Assembly (NCBI RefSeq): GCF_900100005.1 | Contig: NZ_FNEB01000001.1 | Location: 744,001-808,000 of the forward strand | Source of the DNA: Lutimaribacter saemankumensis | Lineage (GTDB): Bacteria > Pseudomonadota > Alphaproteobacteria > Rhodobacterales > Rhodobacteraceae | DNA: 64,000 nucleotides | Direction: 5' to 3' | Part shown: in pieces, positions 1 to 9,968 of the stretch | Numbering within the stretch: position 1 is the stretch's first letter | How the letters are laid out: the number at the start of each line of letters is the position of its first letter | Notes under the pieces: generated by a model | The model's input: the letters and a program-made list of their open reading frames with translations, nothing else | The model's database searches: none | Told to the model about the DNA's origin: nothing | Made by a program: the position numbers and the translations under genes

Positions 1-1355
1 CCGTCCAGTGCGCCGATCTGAACCGAGCCGTCCAGATAAGTCCGGCCCGTTTCGACGTAACCCGCGATTTGCGGCGCATTGCCCGACAGCGACACCATCG
101 TGCCGTTGACAGCCACGATGGACTGCGCGCCGTTCGTTTGCGCAAGCCGCGCATGTTCCCGAAGATGCCGGTGTTCACCATGCATGGGCACGACGATCTG
201 GGGCTTCATCAGCTTGTGCATCGTTGTAAGGTCGGGGCGGTTGGCGTGGCCTGAAACGTGATAGCGCCCGCCCTGGTCGTCGATCACATCGACACCCATT
301 TCCGAAAACTGGTTGATGATGCGGATCACGCCGCGTTCGTTGCCCGGGATCGTCTTGGACGAGAACAGGAACAGGTCGCCCTCTTTCAAACGCATCCCGT
401 TATACTTGCCTTGCGCAAGCTGCGCGCTTGCGGCGCGGCGTTCGCCCTGGCTGCCGGTGACCAGCAGCATGACGTTTTCGCGCGGGATCTGCGCCGCCTC
501 TTCCGGGCTGACGACCGTTGGGAAATCGGCCAGCACGCCGGTGGTGACAGAGGCCTCGATCATGCGGCGCATGGCGCGTCCCATCAGGCAGATCGACCGC
601 CCGGCCCGATGCCCGGCATCGGCCAGCGTTTTCAGCCGCGCCACGTTGCTTGCAAAGGTGGTGGCAACCACCATCCCCTGCGCCTCGGAAATCAGCGCCT
701 CGAGGTTGTCGGCGATATCGGATTCCGACCGCCCCGGATCGGGCGAGAACACGTTGGTGGAATCGCAGATCAACGCCTTGACCCCAGGCTTGGCCACCTC
801 GGCCCAGGCATCCGGGTTCCATGGCTCGCCCACGATCGGGGTCGGGTCGAGCTTGAAGTCCCCGGTATGCACCACCCGGCCATCCGGCGTGTCGATCACC
901 AGCGCACTGGTTTCGGGGATCGAGTGCGATACCGGCAGAAAGCCGACCGTGAACGGCCCGGCATTGACGGTTTCCGGCCATGCGGACACGGTTTTGACGG
1001 TCTTGTCTGACAACCCGTACTCGGCCAGCTTTCCGCGTGCGATATGCGCGGTAAAGGCGCGCGCATAGACCGGCGCGCCCAGCCGTTCGAAAAGATGCCC
1101 GACCGCACCGACGTGATCTTCGTGCGCGTGGGTGATGAAAATCGCCTCGATCCGGTCGCGCCGCTCTTCGAGCCACTGAATATCGGGCAGGATCAGGTCA
1201 ACGCCGGGCGTGCTGTCCATATCGGGAAAGGTGACGCCAAGATCGACGACGATCAGCCGTTCCTGATCTTCGGCGCCATAGCCGTAAACGTAACAATTCA
1301 TCCCCACTTCCCCGGCGCCGCCAAGGGGAAGGTAAATCAGTTTCTTGCTGCTCAT
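1..1355 (-). CDS. rnj: Ribonuclease J (partial, C-terminus beyond left edge)
   Basis: Metallo-beta-lactamase/beta-CASP ribonuclease that degrades and processes RNA in the cytoplasm. The N-terminus reads MSSKKLIYLPLGGAGEVGMN, typical of RNase J, and the zinc-binding motif THAHEDH lies at residues 75-81. About 451 codons are present and the frame runs off the left edge with no stop, so the end of the beta-CASP region and the C-terminal domain are not seen. The ATG overlaps the coaX stop by four bases (ATGA), indicating translational coupling. This coaX-rnj order is common in alphaproteobacteria. The frame is open throughout, with nothing broken. Confidence 0.93.
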   Translation of the reverse strand, partial: MSSKKLIYLPLGGAGEVGMNCYVYGYGAEDQERLIVVDLGVTFPDMDSTPGVDLILPDIQWLEERRDRIEAIFITHAHEDHVGAVGHLFERLGAPVYARAFTAHIARGKLAEYGLSDKTVKTVSAWPETVNAGPFTVGFLPVSHSIPETSALVIDTPDGRVVHTGDFKLDPTPIVGEPWNPDAWAEVAKPGVKALICDSTNVFSPDPGRSESDIADNLEALISEAQGMVVATTFASNVARLKTLADAGHRAGRSICLMGRAMRRMIEASVTTGVLADFPTVVSPEEAAQIPRENVMLLVTGSQGERRAASAQLAQGKYNGMRLKEGDLFLFSSKTIPGNERGVIRIINQFSEMGVDVIDDQGGRYHVSGHANRPDLTTMHKLMKPQIVVPMHGEHRHLREHARLAQTNGAQSIVAVNGTMVSLSGNAPQIAGYVETGRTYLDGSVQIGALD

Positions 1356-2131
1356 ATGCTGCCGTTTTCCTTGTTGTAGGCATGGATCACGGTCAATCCG
1401 TGCATGGTCAGATCGTCTTCGATCGAGTCGAACAGGTCTTCGGCCTGCGCGAAGAGCGGCGCAAGTCCGCCCGTGCCGATCACCTTCATCGGGCGGCCGT
1501 ATTCGGCCTTGATCCGCGCGGTGATCCCTTCGATCAGGCCGGTATAGCCCCAAAAGACGCCGGATTGAATACACGCGACCGTGTTTGTGCCGATCACGCG
1601 CTCGGGCTGGGTGATGTCGACATGCGGCAGCGCCGCCGCGCCCATGTGCAGCGCCTCGAGGCTGAGGTTCACGCCAGGCGCGATCACCCCCCCGACATAG
1701 GCGCCATCCTCGGCCACGACGTCGAAATTGGTGGCCGTTCCGAAATCCACCACGACGACGTCACCGCCGTGCCGGTCGAACGCGGCCACCGCGTTGGCAA
1801 GGCGATCCGGCCCGACCTGCGTGCCCGGATCGACGCGCGGCGTTTGTGGCAGCAGGCATTCGGGTTTGCCCACCACCAGCGGTCGCACACCAAAGAACCG
1901 GTCGGCAAAGACGCGCAGGTTCCACACGACGCGCGGCACGGTCGAGGCGATCACCACGTCTGTTATGTTCGGCTCGATCCCGTAGTGATTGATGAGCGTC
2001 GTGAACCAGGTGAAATAGGCATCCGCCGTGCGCGCGTGATGCGTCGAGGTGCGCAAGGTGCACAGAAAGGACTTGCCGTCCCATATCGAAAAGACGGTGT
2101 TGGTATTACCGCAATCAATTGCCAGAAGCAT
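1352..2131 (-). CDS. coaX: Type III pantothenate kinase
   Basis: Phosphorylates pantothenate, the first step of coenzyme A synthesis, in the cytoplasm. The protein is 259 aa, the usual length for the family. It opens MLLAIDCGNTNTVFSIWDG, carrying the DxGNT phosphate-binding motif, and has the later GPDRLANA and DFGTATNFD motifs of the acetate-kinase/ASKHA fold. The frame is open 28 codons further upstream, but that extension is arginine-rich, lies inside birA and is not family-like, so the MLLAID start was chosen. It overlaps the birA end by 17 bases and the rnj start by 4. A CoA-making enzyme fits the CoA-ester pathways encoded further right, but the direct link is with the nuo-birA-coaX-rnj gene string. 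Confidence 0.95.
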   Translation of the reverse strand: MLLAIDCGNTNTVFSIWDGKSFLCTLRTSTHHARTADAYFTWFTTLINHYGIEPNITDVVIASTVPRVVWNLRVFADRFFGVRPLVVGKPECLLPQTPRVDPGTQVGPDRLANAVAAFDRHGGDVVVVDFGTATNFDVVAEDGAYVGGVIAPGVNLSLEALHMGAAALPHVDITQPERVIGTNTVACIQSGVFWGYTGLIEGITARIKAEYGRPMKVIGTGGLAPLFAQAEDLFDSIEDDLTMHGLTVIHAYNKENGSI

Positions 2132-2888
2132 CCGCGCCCCCATCAAAGAATATGTCCGCCGCAGGTATCGCGACCCTGCCCGTTTCCGCCGCCAGAACCA
2201 GGTTGCCCCGTTCATCGACCGTTTCGAACCGGCCTGTCAGGGTCTGACGCTGGGTCCGGGCAGTGATCTCCTGCCCCAATCGCGCCGCGCGCGCAAGCCA
2301 CGCCTCGCGGATCGGCGCAAAGCCGTAGGTGTCAAAGCGGTGTTTCCAGGCGGCAAACGCCTCGGCCAGAACGTCAAGGAACTCTTCGGGTGTCACCCGT
2401 GCTCCGGTTTCGGCCAGCAGCGACACGGGGCGCAGCGCGCCAGGTTCGATCCCGGCCGCGCCCGGCGCGTCCTGCAGGTTGACGCCGATCCCGATGGCCA
2501 GATACGTGACGCCCCCCGCGCTGCCGGTGCTTTCCAGCAGAATGCCCGCCAGCTTTCCGCCGTTCAGCAACACGTCGTTCGGCCATTTCAAGGCAAAGAC
2601 TTCGGGCCGGCCCGTCACCGCGACACATGCATCGAATAGTGAAAGCGCCGCCACGAACGACAAAAGCGCGACCTGATCGGGCGGCCCGTCCGGGCGCAGA
2701 ACCAGAGTGCCCGCAAAGTTTCCCTGCGGGTCCGTCCAGGCCCGGCCGCGCCGTCCGCGCCCTTGCGTCTGTCGCAAGGCGAGTATCCATTCCGGGCCCT
2801 GCAGCGTCGGGGCCAGGCGGGCCGCTTCGGCATTGGTGCTGTCCACTTCGGCCAGCACGCGCCGGCCGTATCCTGTGGGCCAGCTCAT
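2115..2888 (-). CDS. birA: Biotin--[acetyl-CoA-carboxylase] ligase
   Basis: Activates biotin to biotinyl-AMP and attaches it to a lysine of biotin carboxyl carrier domains. The 257-aa product lacks an N-terminal helix-turn-helix, so it is a mono-functional ligase and not a BirA repressor. Visible motifs are the biotinyl-AMP loop GRGRRGRAW, KWPNDV, and the lysine-containing LAGILLES segment. The start MSWPTGYGRRVL was chosen because the longer open frame runs into the nuoN stop region and is not family-like. It follows nuoN by 63 bp with no terminator seen and overlaps coaX, so it is probably transcribed with them. A likely substrate is the biotin carrier domain of the methylcrotonyl-CoA carboxylase alpha subunit at 25,408-27,357. 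Confidence 0.93.
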   Translation of the reverse strand: MSWPTGYGRRVLAEVDSTNAEAARLAPTLQGPEWILALRQTQGRGRRGRAWTDPQGNFAGTLVLRPDGPPDQVALLSFVAALSLFDACVAVTGRPEVFALKWPNDVLLNGGKLAGILLESTGSAGGVTYLAIGIGVNLQDAPGAAGIEPGALRPVSLLAETGARVTPEEFLDVLAEAFAAWKHRFDTYGFAPIREAWLARAARLGQEITARTQRQTLTGRFETVDERGNLVLAAETGRVAIPAADIFFDGGADASGN

Positions 2889-2951
2889 GGCCGCAGCGCG
2901 CAAATGCGAACGGCGCCCGATGGGCGCCGCTGCGTGGGATATAAGGCCCAC

Positions 2952-4391
2952 TTAGTTGACAAGCGTCGCCGCCGCGGCGGCCGCCGCGCCTTCGATGCCG
3001 AACAGGTTCACGATGCCCAACACCATGATCGCGGCCGACCCCATCAGGCAGACCCACAGAACGGGCGCGCGCCCGGTTTCCAGGGTCTCGCCCTCTTCGC
3101 CGAAATACATGTAATAAACGATGCGCAGATAGTAGAACGCACCGATTGCCGAGGCCACGGCAGACGCCACGACCAGCCACACCATGTCGGCATCCAGTGC
3201 TGCGCGCCACACACCCAGCTTGGCGAAAAAGCCCAGCATCGGCGGAACGCCCGCAAGGCTGAACAACAGGACCAGCATCGCCAGCGCGCGGCCGGGTTCA
3301 CGCTTGGCATACATGTTAAGCGCCGAAATCTCGGTCACCGGCTGCCCGTCCTTCTCCATCGACAGGATAAAGGCGAAGGTGCCGATATTCATCGTGACGT
3401 AGATCGCCATGTAGATCAGCATCGCCTCGACACCCATCGCGGTGCCGGCGGCAAGACCGATCAGCGCATAGCCCATATGCGCGATGGACGAGAACGCCAT
3501 CAGCCGCTTGATGTTGGTTTGGCCGATCGCCGCAATAGCACCGAGGAACATCGACAACACAGCCAGCATCGACACGATCTGCCCCCAGTCACCGGAGACA
3601 CCGCCGAAGGCGTCATGCATCACACGGGCGAACAGGCCCATCGCCGCCACCTTGGGGGCGGTAGCGAAAAACGCCGTGACCGGTGTGGGCGAGCCTTCGT
3701 AGACATCCGGCGTCCACATGTGGAACGGCACTGCCGACACCTTGAACGCCAGGCCCGCGATCATGAACACCAGGCCGAACAGCAGGCCAAGCGGCGTCTG
3801 CCCCTCGCCCGCGGCGTCGATGATGCCCGAGAACAGCGTCGTGCCCGCAAAGCCGTAGATCAGCGAGGCGCCATAAAGCAGAAGGCCCGAACTGAGCGCG
3901 CCGAGGATAAAATACTTCAGGCCCGCTTCGGTCGATTTCATGCTGTCCCGCCGCAGCGAGGCCACCACGTAAAGCGCCAGCGACTGCAGTTCGAGCCCCA
4001 TATAGAGCGCGATCAGATCGCCCGCGCTGACCATCATCATCATGCCGACCGATGCCAGCGCCACCAGAACCGGGTATTCGAACCGCAGCATCCCGCGCCG
4101 CGACATGTAATCCTGGCTCATCACCAGGACCACCGCCGCGCTCAGCAGGATGGTGACCTTGGCAAAGCGCGAGAACGCGTCGTCGTGGAACATCCCGTCA
4201 AAGGCCACGTTCGTGCCACCGCCGACAAAGGCGATCCACAGGGCCACCAGCGTCAGCAGCCCAGCGGTCAGCCAGGTCAGCAGCCCGGCCACACGGTCCT
4301 TTGCCGTGTAGACCGCCCCGACCAGTGCGCCCATCGCGTAGACCGAGATGACGATTTCCGGCAGGATAATGTTCAGATCAGCCTGGATCAT
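2952..4391 (-). CDS. nuoN: NADH-quinone oxidoreductase subunit N
   Basis: Antiporter-like proton-pumping subunit of complex I in the inner membrane. At 479 aa it has normal length and is almost wholly hydrophobic, as expected for about 14 transmembrane helices. It carries the Proton_antipo_M signature, including the [21 protein letters not shown] stretch around the broken-helix region and the [13 protein letters not shown] motif. The C-terminus ends in a run of alanines. It is the last nuo gene, 12 bases after nuoM, and closes the complex I portion of the operon before birA. Confidence 0.98.
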   Translation of the reverse strand: MIQADLNIILPEIVISVYAMGALVGAVYTAKDRVAGLLTWLTAGLLTLVALWIAFVGGGTNVAFDGMFHDDAFSRFAKVTILLSAAVVLVMSQDYMSRRGMLRFEYPVLVALASVGMMMMVSAGDLIALYMGLELQSLALYVVASLRRDSMKSTEAGLKYFILGALSSGLLLYGASLIYGFAGTTLFSGIIDAAGEGQTPLGLLFGLVFMIAGLAFKVSAVPFHMWTPDVYEGSPTPVTAFFATAPKVAAMGLFARVMHDAFGGVSGDWGQIVSMLAVLSMFLGAIAAIGQTNIKRLMAFSSIAHMGYALIGLAAGTAMGVEAMLIYMAIYVTMNIGTFAFILSMEKDGQPVTEISALNMYAKREPGRALAMLVLLFSLAGVPPMLGFFAKLGVWRAALDADMVWLVVASAVASAIGAFYYLRIVYYMYFGEEGETLETGRAPVLWVCLMGSAAIMVLGIVNLFGIEGAAAAAAATLVN

Positions 4392-4403
4392 GTCGTCTGT
4401 CCT

Positions 4404-5948
4404 TTATTCGGCTTGGGCGACCTGGGTGGCGGATGCGCCATCGGCCAGGGCCATGTCATAGTTCTGGATCAGCGCCTCGACCGAGGGGCCGATGATGTCG
4501 GTCACCACGCTAGGATAGACCCCCAGCCACAGCGTCATCACCACGAGCGGGGCAAAGATCGCCTTTTCCCGGCGGGTCATGTCGCTGATCGTTCTCAGGC
4601 TTTCCTTGATCAGGTCGCCAAAGACGACCCGGCGGTACAGCCACAAAGCATAGGCCGCCGACAGGATCACGCCCGAGGTGGCGACCGCGGCCACCCAGGT
4701 GTTGACCTGGAAGATGCCCATCAGCGTCAGGAATTCGCCGATGAACCCGCTGGTGCCCGGCAGGCCCACATTCGCCATGGTGAAGAACATGAAGATCAGC
4801 GCATAGGCCGGCATCCGGTTCACCAGGCCGCCATAGGCGTCGATCTCGCGCGTGTGCATCCGGTCATAGATGACGCCCACGCACAGGAACAACGCCCCCG
4901 AGATGAAGCCGTGGCTGAGCATCTGGAAGATCGCACCGTCGATACCCTGCTGGTTGGCGGCGAAGATGCCCATCGTCACGTAACCCATATGGGCGACCGA
5001 CGAGTAGGCGATCAGCTTTTTCATGTCCTCCTGCACCAGCGCGACAAGGCTGGTATAGACGATGGCGATCGCGCTCATCCACAGGACCAGCGGCGTCAGC
5101 ACCTCTGCGCCCACGGGGAACATCGGCAGGCTGAACCGCAGGAAGCCGTATCCGCCCATCTTCAGCAGGATCGCCGCCAGAACGACCGACCCCGCCGTGG
5201 GCGCCTGGACGTGCGCGTCCGGCAGCCAGGTATGCACCGGCCACATCGGCATCTTGACCGCGAAGCTGGCGAAGAAGGCCAGGAACAGCAGCGTCTGCAT
5301 ACCGCCCACGATCTGGATACCCAGCACGCTGAAGCTTTCCGAGCCGAAGCTGTGGCGCATCAGGGTCGGGATATCGGTGGTGCCGGCATCCGAATACATC
5401 GCCACCATCGCCACCAGCATCAGCACCGAGCCGAGGAAGGTATAGAGGAAGAACTTGAAGCTGGCATAGATGCGGTTCTTGCCGCCCCAGATGCCGATGA
5501 TCAGGAACATCGGGATCAGACCGGCCTCGAAGAACAGGTAGAACAGCACCAGATCCAGCGCCATGAATACGCCCAGCATCAGCGTTTCCAGCAACAGGAA
5601 GGCGATCATGTATTCCTTGACGCGGGTCGAAACTTCCCAGCTGGCCGCAATGACGAGCGGCATCATGAAGGTGGTCAGCATGACGAACAGCACGCTGATA
5701 CCGTCCACGCCCATCTTGTAGGTCAGGCCCATCAGCCATTCCCGCTCTTCCACGAACTGGAAGCCGGTGTCCGCCGAGTCGAACTGCGCCAGGATGAACA
5801 GCGACACCAGGAAGGTGACGGAGGTCGCGATCAGCGCCAGCCACTTGGCGTTACGCTGTGCCGCGGGATCGTCGCCCCGAAGGAAGATCGCCAGGATCGC
5901 CGCAGCGATTGCCGGGATGAAGGTAACGATGGAAAGAAGGTTATCCAT
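4404..5948 (-). CDS. nuoM: NADH-quinone oxidoreductase subunit M
   Basis: Antiporter-like proton-pumping membrane subunit of complex I, 514 aa. The hydrophobic profile and the motifs [38 protein letters not shown] and [17 protein letters not shown] are those of NuoM, with the membrane glutamate and lysines used for proton transfer in this family. The ATG shares one base with the nuoL stop (TAATG), so the two are translationally coupled. Order L-M-N is the usual one. Confidence 0.98.
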   Translation of the reverse strand: MDNLLSIVTFIPAIAAAILAIFLRGDDPAAQRNAKWLALIATSVTFLVSLFILAQFDSADTGFQFVEEREWLMGLTYKMGVDGISVLFVMLTTFMMPLVIAASWEVSTRVKEYMIAFLLLETLMLGVFMALDLVLFYLFFEAGLIPMFLIIGIWGGKNRIYASFKFFLYTFLGSVLMLVAMVAMYSDAGTTDIPTLMRHSFGSESFSVLGIQIVGGMQTLLFLAFFASFAVKMPMWPVHTWLPDAHVQAPTAGSVVLAAILLKMGGYGFLRFSLPMFPVGAEVLTPLVLWMSAIAIVYTSLVALVQEDMKKLIAYSSVAHMGYVTMGIFAANQQGIDGAIFQMLSHGFISGALFLCVGVIYDRMHTREIDAYGGLVNRMPAYALIFMFFTMANVGLPGTSGFIGEFLTLMGIFQVNTWVAAVATSGVILSAAYALWLYRRVVFGDLIKESLRTISDMTRREKAIFAPLVVMTLWLGVYPSVVTDIIGPSVEALIQNYDMALADGASATQVAQAE

Positions 5949-8068
5949 TACTGCGCCCCCCCGGTGAGCGACATCCAGGTCACCAGCACCGCGATGCCGA
6001 TCACCATCCAGAATGCATAGGTAAAGATGTAGCCGGACTGCGCCCGCCCTGCGAGGCGGGTGAAGAACGGAATGACACCCATCGACACGCCGTTGATCGT
6101 GCCGTCGATCACGTCACCATCGCCGCGCTTCCACAGCAGCGTGCCCAGTTTCTTGGCCGGCTGCACGAACAGGAAGTCGTAGATCTCGTCGAAATACCAC
6201 TTGTTCAGCAGGAACAGGTACAGCGGGCGCTGGGTTTCGGCCAGGCGGCGCGGCATCTCGGGATTGACGATGTAGAACCAATAGGCCGTCAGCAGGCCCA
6301 GGATCATCGCTATGAAGGGGCTGACCTTGACCCATTTCGGCACCTTGTGGGCGTCGTCCAGCACGGTGTTGCCCTCGGCCACGTGAATGGCGCCTTCGCC
6401 CGGCGCACCGGTCAGCACATAGTGATGCTCGCCCTCGGCCTTGGTTTCGGCCTTGGCCTCGCCATGTGCGGCGGCCTCTTCGCCGTGGCCGGCCTCTTCG
6501 CCATGGGCCGCGTCGCCATGGGCGCCGGCCTCGGCATAGGGCACGCCGAAGAACTTGCCGACGCTGTCGGTGTGACCGAAGAAGCTGTTGTACCAGACCA
6601 TCCCGGAAAAGATCGCACCGATCGCCAGGACGCCAAGCGGCACCAGCATGACGGTGGGGCTTTCATGGGCGTGCTCGTGCGTGTGCTTGTCGCCGCGCTG
6701 CTCGCCCCAGAAGGTCATGAACATCAGCCGCCAGCTGTAAAAGCTGGTGAAAAGCGCCGCAATGACCAGCATCCAGAACGCATAGCCGCCATTGGTGCCG
6801 GCATAGGCGCTTTCGATCACGGCGTCCTTGGACAGGAACCCGGCAAAGCCGATGGTGGTCAGCGGGATGCCGACACCGGTGATGGCCAGCGTGCCGATCA
6901 GCATCGCCCAGAATGTCACCGGGAACTTCTTGCGCAGGCCGCCATAGTTCCGCATGTCCTGTTCATGATGCATCCCGTGGATGACCGAGCCGGCCCCGAG
7001 GAACAGCATTGCCTTGAAGAACGCGTGCGTCAGCAGGTGGAACATCGCGACCGAATAGACACCCACGCCCGCCGCCACGAACATGTAACCCAGTTGGCTA
7101 CAGGTCGAATAGGCGATCACGCGCTTGATGTCGTTCTGCACGAGTCCCACGGTCGCCGCGAAAAAGGCCGTGGTCGCGCCAAGGTAGACGATGAACGTCT
7201 TTGCCTCGGGCGCATATTCGAAGACGGGCGACATCCGGCAGACCAGGAACACACCCGCCGTCACCATGGTGGCGGCGTGGATCAGCGCCGACACGGGCGT
7301 CGGGCCTTCCATCGCGTCCGGCAGCCATGTGTGCAGGATCAGCTGCGCCGATTTCCCCATCGCGCCGATGAACAGCAGCACCGCGATCAGGTTGGCGGCG
7401 TTCCATTCCGTCCACAGGAACGACAGCTGCGTTTCCGCCAATTGCGGCGCGGCGGCAAAGACGTCGTCCATGTTGATCGAGTCGACCAGGAAGAACAGCG
7501 CGAAAATCCCCAGGGCAAAGCCGAAATCGCCCACCCGGTTGACCACGAAGGCCTTGATCGCCGCCGCGTTGGCCGACGGTTTCTTGTAGTAGAAACCGAT
7601 CAGCAGATAGGACGCGACACCCACGCCTTCCCAGCCAAAGAACATCTGCACCAGGTTGTCCGCCGTCACCAGCATCAGCATCGCGAAGGTAAAGAAGGAC
7701 AGGTAGGCAAAGAACCGCGCCTTGTAATTCTCGTCCTCTTTCCAGGCATGGTCATGCGCCATGTAACCGAAGGAATAAAGATGCACGAGCGCCGACACGC
7801 TGGTCACCACGATCAGCATGATGGCGGTCAGCCGGTCCAGGCGGATCGACCACGCGGTATCCAGTGTGCCCGACTGGATGAAATTCAGGATATGGATGTG
7901 CTGCGTGACGCTGGCATCGAGCGTCAGGAACACGATCCACGACAGGATGCACGAGACGAACAGCAGCCCGGTGGTGACCCATTGGGCCGCAGTCTCGCCG
8001 ATCAGGCGCCAGCCGAAGCCTGCGATCAGGGCCCCGATCAGGGGGGCGAATAGGATGATCTGTGCCAT
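5948..8068 (-). CDS. nuoL: NADH-quinone oxidoreductase subunit L with His/Glu/Ala-rich insertion
   Basis: Largest antiporter-like subunit of complex I; its C-terminal lateral helix braces NuoL, M and N. At 706 aa it is longer than the roughly 613 aa of the E. coli protein. The core motifs [31 protein letters not shown] and [15 protein letters not shown] are intact. The extra length is largely a hydrophilic segment around residues 450-585: a first His cluster ([11 protein letters not shown]), then after a membrane span a longer Ala/Glu/His-rich stretch with repeated HGE/HGD units, before the sequence returns to membrane helices. The final hydrophobic helix ([18 protein letters not shown]) is present. 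The gene lies 6 bp after nuoK. Confidence 0.97.
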   Translation of the reverse strand: MAQIILFAPLIGALIAGFGWRLIGETAAQWVTTGLLFVSCILSWIVFLTLDASVTQHIHILNFIQSGTLDTAWSIRLDRLTAIMLIVVTSVSALVHLYSFGYMAHDHAWKEDENYKARFFAYLSFFTFAMLMLVTADNLVQMFFGWEGVGVASYLLIGFYYKKPSANAAAIKAFVVNRVGDFGFALGIFALFFLVDSINMDDVFAAAPQLAETQLSFLWTEWNAANLIAVLLFIGAMGKSAQLILHTWLPDAMEGPTPVSALIHAATMVTAGVFLVCRMSPVFEYAPEAKTFIVYLGATTAFFAATVGLVQNDIKRVIAYSTCSQLGYMFVAAGVGVYSVAMFHLLTHAFFKAMLFLGAGSVIHGMHHEQDMRNYGGLRKKFPVTFWAMLIGTLAITGVGIPLTTIGFAGFLSKDAVIESAYAGTNGGYAFWMLVIAALFTSFYSWRLMFMTFWGEQRGDKHTHEHAHESPTVMLVPLGVLAIGAIFSGMVWYNSFFGHTDSVGKFFGVPYAEAGAHGDAAHGEEAGHGEEAAAHGEAKAETKAEGEHHYVLTGAPGEGAIHVAEGNTVLDDAHKVPKWVKVSPFIAMILGLLTAYWFYIVNPEMPRRLAETQRPLYLFLLNKWYFDEIYDFLFVQPAKKLGTLLWKRGDGDVIDGTINGVSMGVIPFFTRLAGRAQSGYIFTYAFWMVIGIAVLVTWMSLTGGAQ

Positions 8069-8074
8069 GATCGG

Positions 8075-8380
8075 TCAGCCTTTCATCACGTTGACGTCTT
8101 CGACGTCGATGGTGCCGCGGTTGCGGAAGAAACAGACAAGGATCGCAAGACCGATCGCCGCTTCGGCCGCGGCCACGGTCAGAACGAAAAGGGTAAAGAC
8201 CTGCCCGACCATGTCGCCCAGGAAGCTGGAGAAGGCGACAAGGTTGATGTTCACCGAAAGCAGCATCAATTCGATGCTCATCAGCAGGATGATCACGTTC
8301 TTCCTGTTCAGGAAGAGCCCGAAAATCCCGATGACGAACAGCGTCGCCGCCACCGTGAGATAGTGTTCAAGTCCGATCAT
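8075..8380 (-). CDS. nuoK: NADH-quinone oxidoreductase subunit K
   Basis: Small membrane subunit of complex I, 101 aa, with three predicted transmembrane helices. It carries the family pattern [26 protein letters not shown], with the conserved membrane glutamate in the second helix (SIELM), and ends [22 protein letters not shown]. It is followed by nuoL after 6 bp and preceded by nuoJ after a 72-bp gap that holds only GC-rich, weakly self-complementary sequence. Confidence 0.97.
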   Translation of the reverse strand: MIGLEHYLTVAATLFVIGIFGLFLNRKNVIILLMSIELMLLSVNINLVAFSSFLGDMVGQVFTLFVLTVAAAEAAIGLAILVCFFRNRGTIDVEDVNVMKG

Positions 8381-8452
8381 TGTGTCCGTCCCATCGTCTG
8401 TCCGGTTCTGTGCCCGGGCGCTGGCCGCGCCCCGGCCCGGTTCAATTCGTCG

Positions 8453-9061
8453 TCAGAGGCCCTGCCCCGGTTTCACATCGCGCAACTGCATGGCCTTGGC
8501 CGGGTCGCGATACATCTGCGCCAGGATGTCCTGGCGTTTGACATCCGCGCGGTGGCGCAGCGTCAGCACGATCGCTCCGATCATGGCCACCAGAAGGATC
8601 AGCCCCGAAAGTTGGAAGATCAGGAAATACTTGTCGTAAAGAAGCAGACCCAGGGCCGCGGTATTCTCGATGCCTTCGGGTGCGGGGGCTGCGCGCGCGG
8701 CCTCGGCCCCGGCGGCGCTTTCCCAGGCGCCGAAGGCAATGCCAAGCTGCATCAGGAACACCAGTCCGATCAGCAGCGCCAGCGGCATGTATTTCGCCAT
8801 CTCGGCCTTGAGCTGCGCGAAATCCACATCCAGCATCATCACCACGAACAGGAACAGAACCGCCACGGCGCCCACGTATACGATGATCAGCAGCATCGCC
8901 ACGAATTCAGCGCCAAGCAGCACGAACAGCCCCGCCGAGGACAGGAAGGCCAGGATCAGCCAAAGCACCGAATGCACCGGGTTGCGGCTGATCACGGTGA
9001 ACAGCCCCCCGACGATCGCGCAGATGGCGAACAGGTAGAATGCCAATGCGACAATGGTCAT
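8453..9061 (-). CDS. nuoJ: NADH-quinone oxidoreductase subunit J
   Basis: Membrane subunit of complex I, 202 aa, with about five transmembrane helices. It has the conserved [21 protein letters not shown] and [18 protein letters not shown] segments, the latter holding the region that switches conformation during turnover in known structures. Its ATG overlaps the stop of the preceding carboxymuconolactone-decarboxylase-like gene by four bases. The C-terminal tail after the last helix is hydrophilic ([19 protein letters not shown]). Confidence 0.97.
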   Translation of the reverse strand: MTIVALAFYLFAICAIVGGLFTVISRNPVHSVLWLILAFLSSAGLFVLLGAEFVAMLLIIVYVGAVAVLFLFVVMMLDVDFAQLKAEMAKYMPLALLIGLVFLMQLGIAFGAWESAAGAEAARAAPAPEGIENTAALGLLLYDKYFLIFQLSGLILLVAMIGAIVLTLRHRADVKRQDILAQMYRDPAKAMQLRDVKPGQGL

Positions 9062-9465
9062 GTCTCGTCGTCCTTTTCTTCGTCCATCACCTCGCGCGCA
9101 AGTTCCATCGCGCGGGTCATGGCGGGTATGCCTGCGAACATCGACATCTGTGCGATGGTCTCGGCGATTTCATCCTTGGTGGCCCCGGCTTCGCGTGCGT
9201 GGCGCACCGTCATGCGGAACGGCGTATCCGCCTGCGCGCCCTGCATGGTCAGCCCGGCCAGCGTCAGCAGCAGCCGTGTCTTGGCGTCCAACCCGTCCTT
9301 GCTGACGCCTTTGCCGAACCAGAGCTCCATGATGTCCTTGGGCATGGTCGGCCAGAGTTTTTCGAACCCTTTCGGATTGAATGTCTCAAGCGCGGGATTG
9401 AAGGCTTTCGCCATCTCCTGCGCCTGGGCCATCATCAGCTCGAAAGGGGTTTTTGCATCGCTCAT
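9058..9465 (-). CDS. Carboxymuconolactone decarboxylase-like protein inside the nuo operon
   Basis: A 135-aa soluble protein with the CMD/AhpD-like helical pattern ([19 protein letters not shown], then [20 protein letters not shown]). It has no cysteine at all, so it cannot be an AhpD-type CxxC peroxidase; the PcaC-like or a structural role is left open. It is coupled by four-base overlaps on both sides, to nuoI upstream and nuoJ downstream. This firmly places it in the complex I operon. No pathway for protocatechuate is encoded nearby. The exact function is unknown; an accessory or assembly role for complex I is an inference from position only. Confidence 0.8.
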   Translation of the reverse strand: MSDAKTPFELMMAQAQEMAKAFNPALETFNPKGFEKLWPTMPKDIMELWFGKGVSKDGLDAKTRLLLTLAGLTMQGAQADTPFRMTVRHAREAGATKDEIAETIAQMSMFAGIPAMTRAMELAREVMDEEKDDET

Positions 9466-9956
9466 CGGTACGGCGCATCCAGTTCGAGGTTGCGGGCGAT
9501 CTCGGCCTCCCAGCGTTCGCCGTTCTCCAGCAGCTTGGCCTTGTCATAGAACAGCTCTTCGCGGGTTTCCGTTGCGAATTCGAAATTCGGGCCCTCGACG
9601 ATCGCATCGACCGGGCAGGCCTCCTGGCAGAAGCCGCAATAGATGCATTTCGTCATGTCGATGTCATACCGCGTGGTGCGGCGGCTGCCATCCTCGCGCG
9701 GTTCGGCGTCGATCGTGATCGCCTGCGCGGGGCAGATCGCCTCGCACAGTTTGCACGCGATGCACCGCTCTTCGCCGTTGGGATAACGGCGCAGCGCGTG
9801 TTCCCCCCGGAAACGCGGGCTCAACGGTCCCTTTTCGTGCGGGTAGTTGATCGTGACCTTGGGCGCGAAGAAGTATTTGAACCCGACCTTGAAGCCCTTG
9901 AGAAAGTCGGTCAGCAGGAAATACCCGGCCGCACGTTTGTAATCGATCTGTGTCAT
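9462..9956 (-). CDS. nuoI: NADH-quinone oxidoreductase subunit I
   Basis: Peripheral-arm subunit of complex I that carries two [4Fe-4S] clusters (N6a, N6b) and passes electrons from NuoG to NuoB. The 164-aa protein shows two classical ferredoxin motifs: C65, C68, C71, C75 and C104, C107, C110, C114, each ending CP. The amphipathic N-terminus ([19 protein letters not shown]) is the membrane-adjacent helix of the family. It ends in a four-base overlap with the CMD-like gene and follows nuoH by 12 bp. Confidence 0.98.
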   Translation of the reverse strand: MTQIDYKRAAGYFLLTDFLKGFKVGFKYFFAPKVTINYPHEKGPLSPRFRGEHALRRYPNGEERCIACKLCEAICPAQAITIDAEPREDGSRRTTRYDIDMTKCIYCGFCQEACPVDAIVEGPNFEFATETREELFYDKAKLLENGERWEAEIARNLELDAPYR

Positions 9957-9968
9957 CTACAAGCTCCC

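Noticed and set aside
2763-6020. A 1,085-codon open frame on the plus strand
   Set aside because: It is antisense to nuoN and nuoM, full of His, Gln and Arg and without any domain; it reflects third-position GC bias of the real genes.
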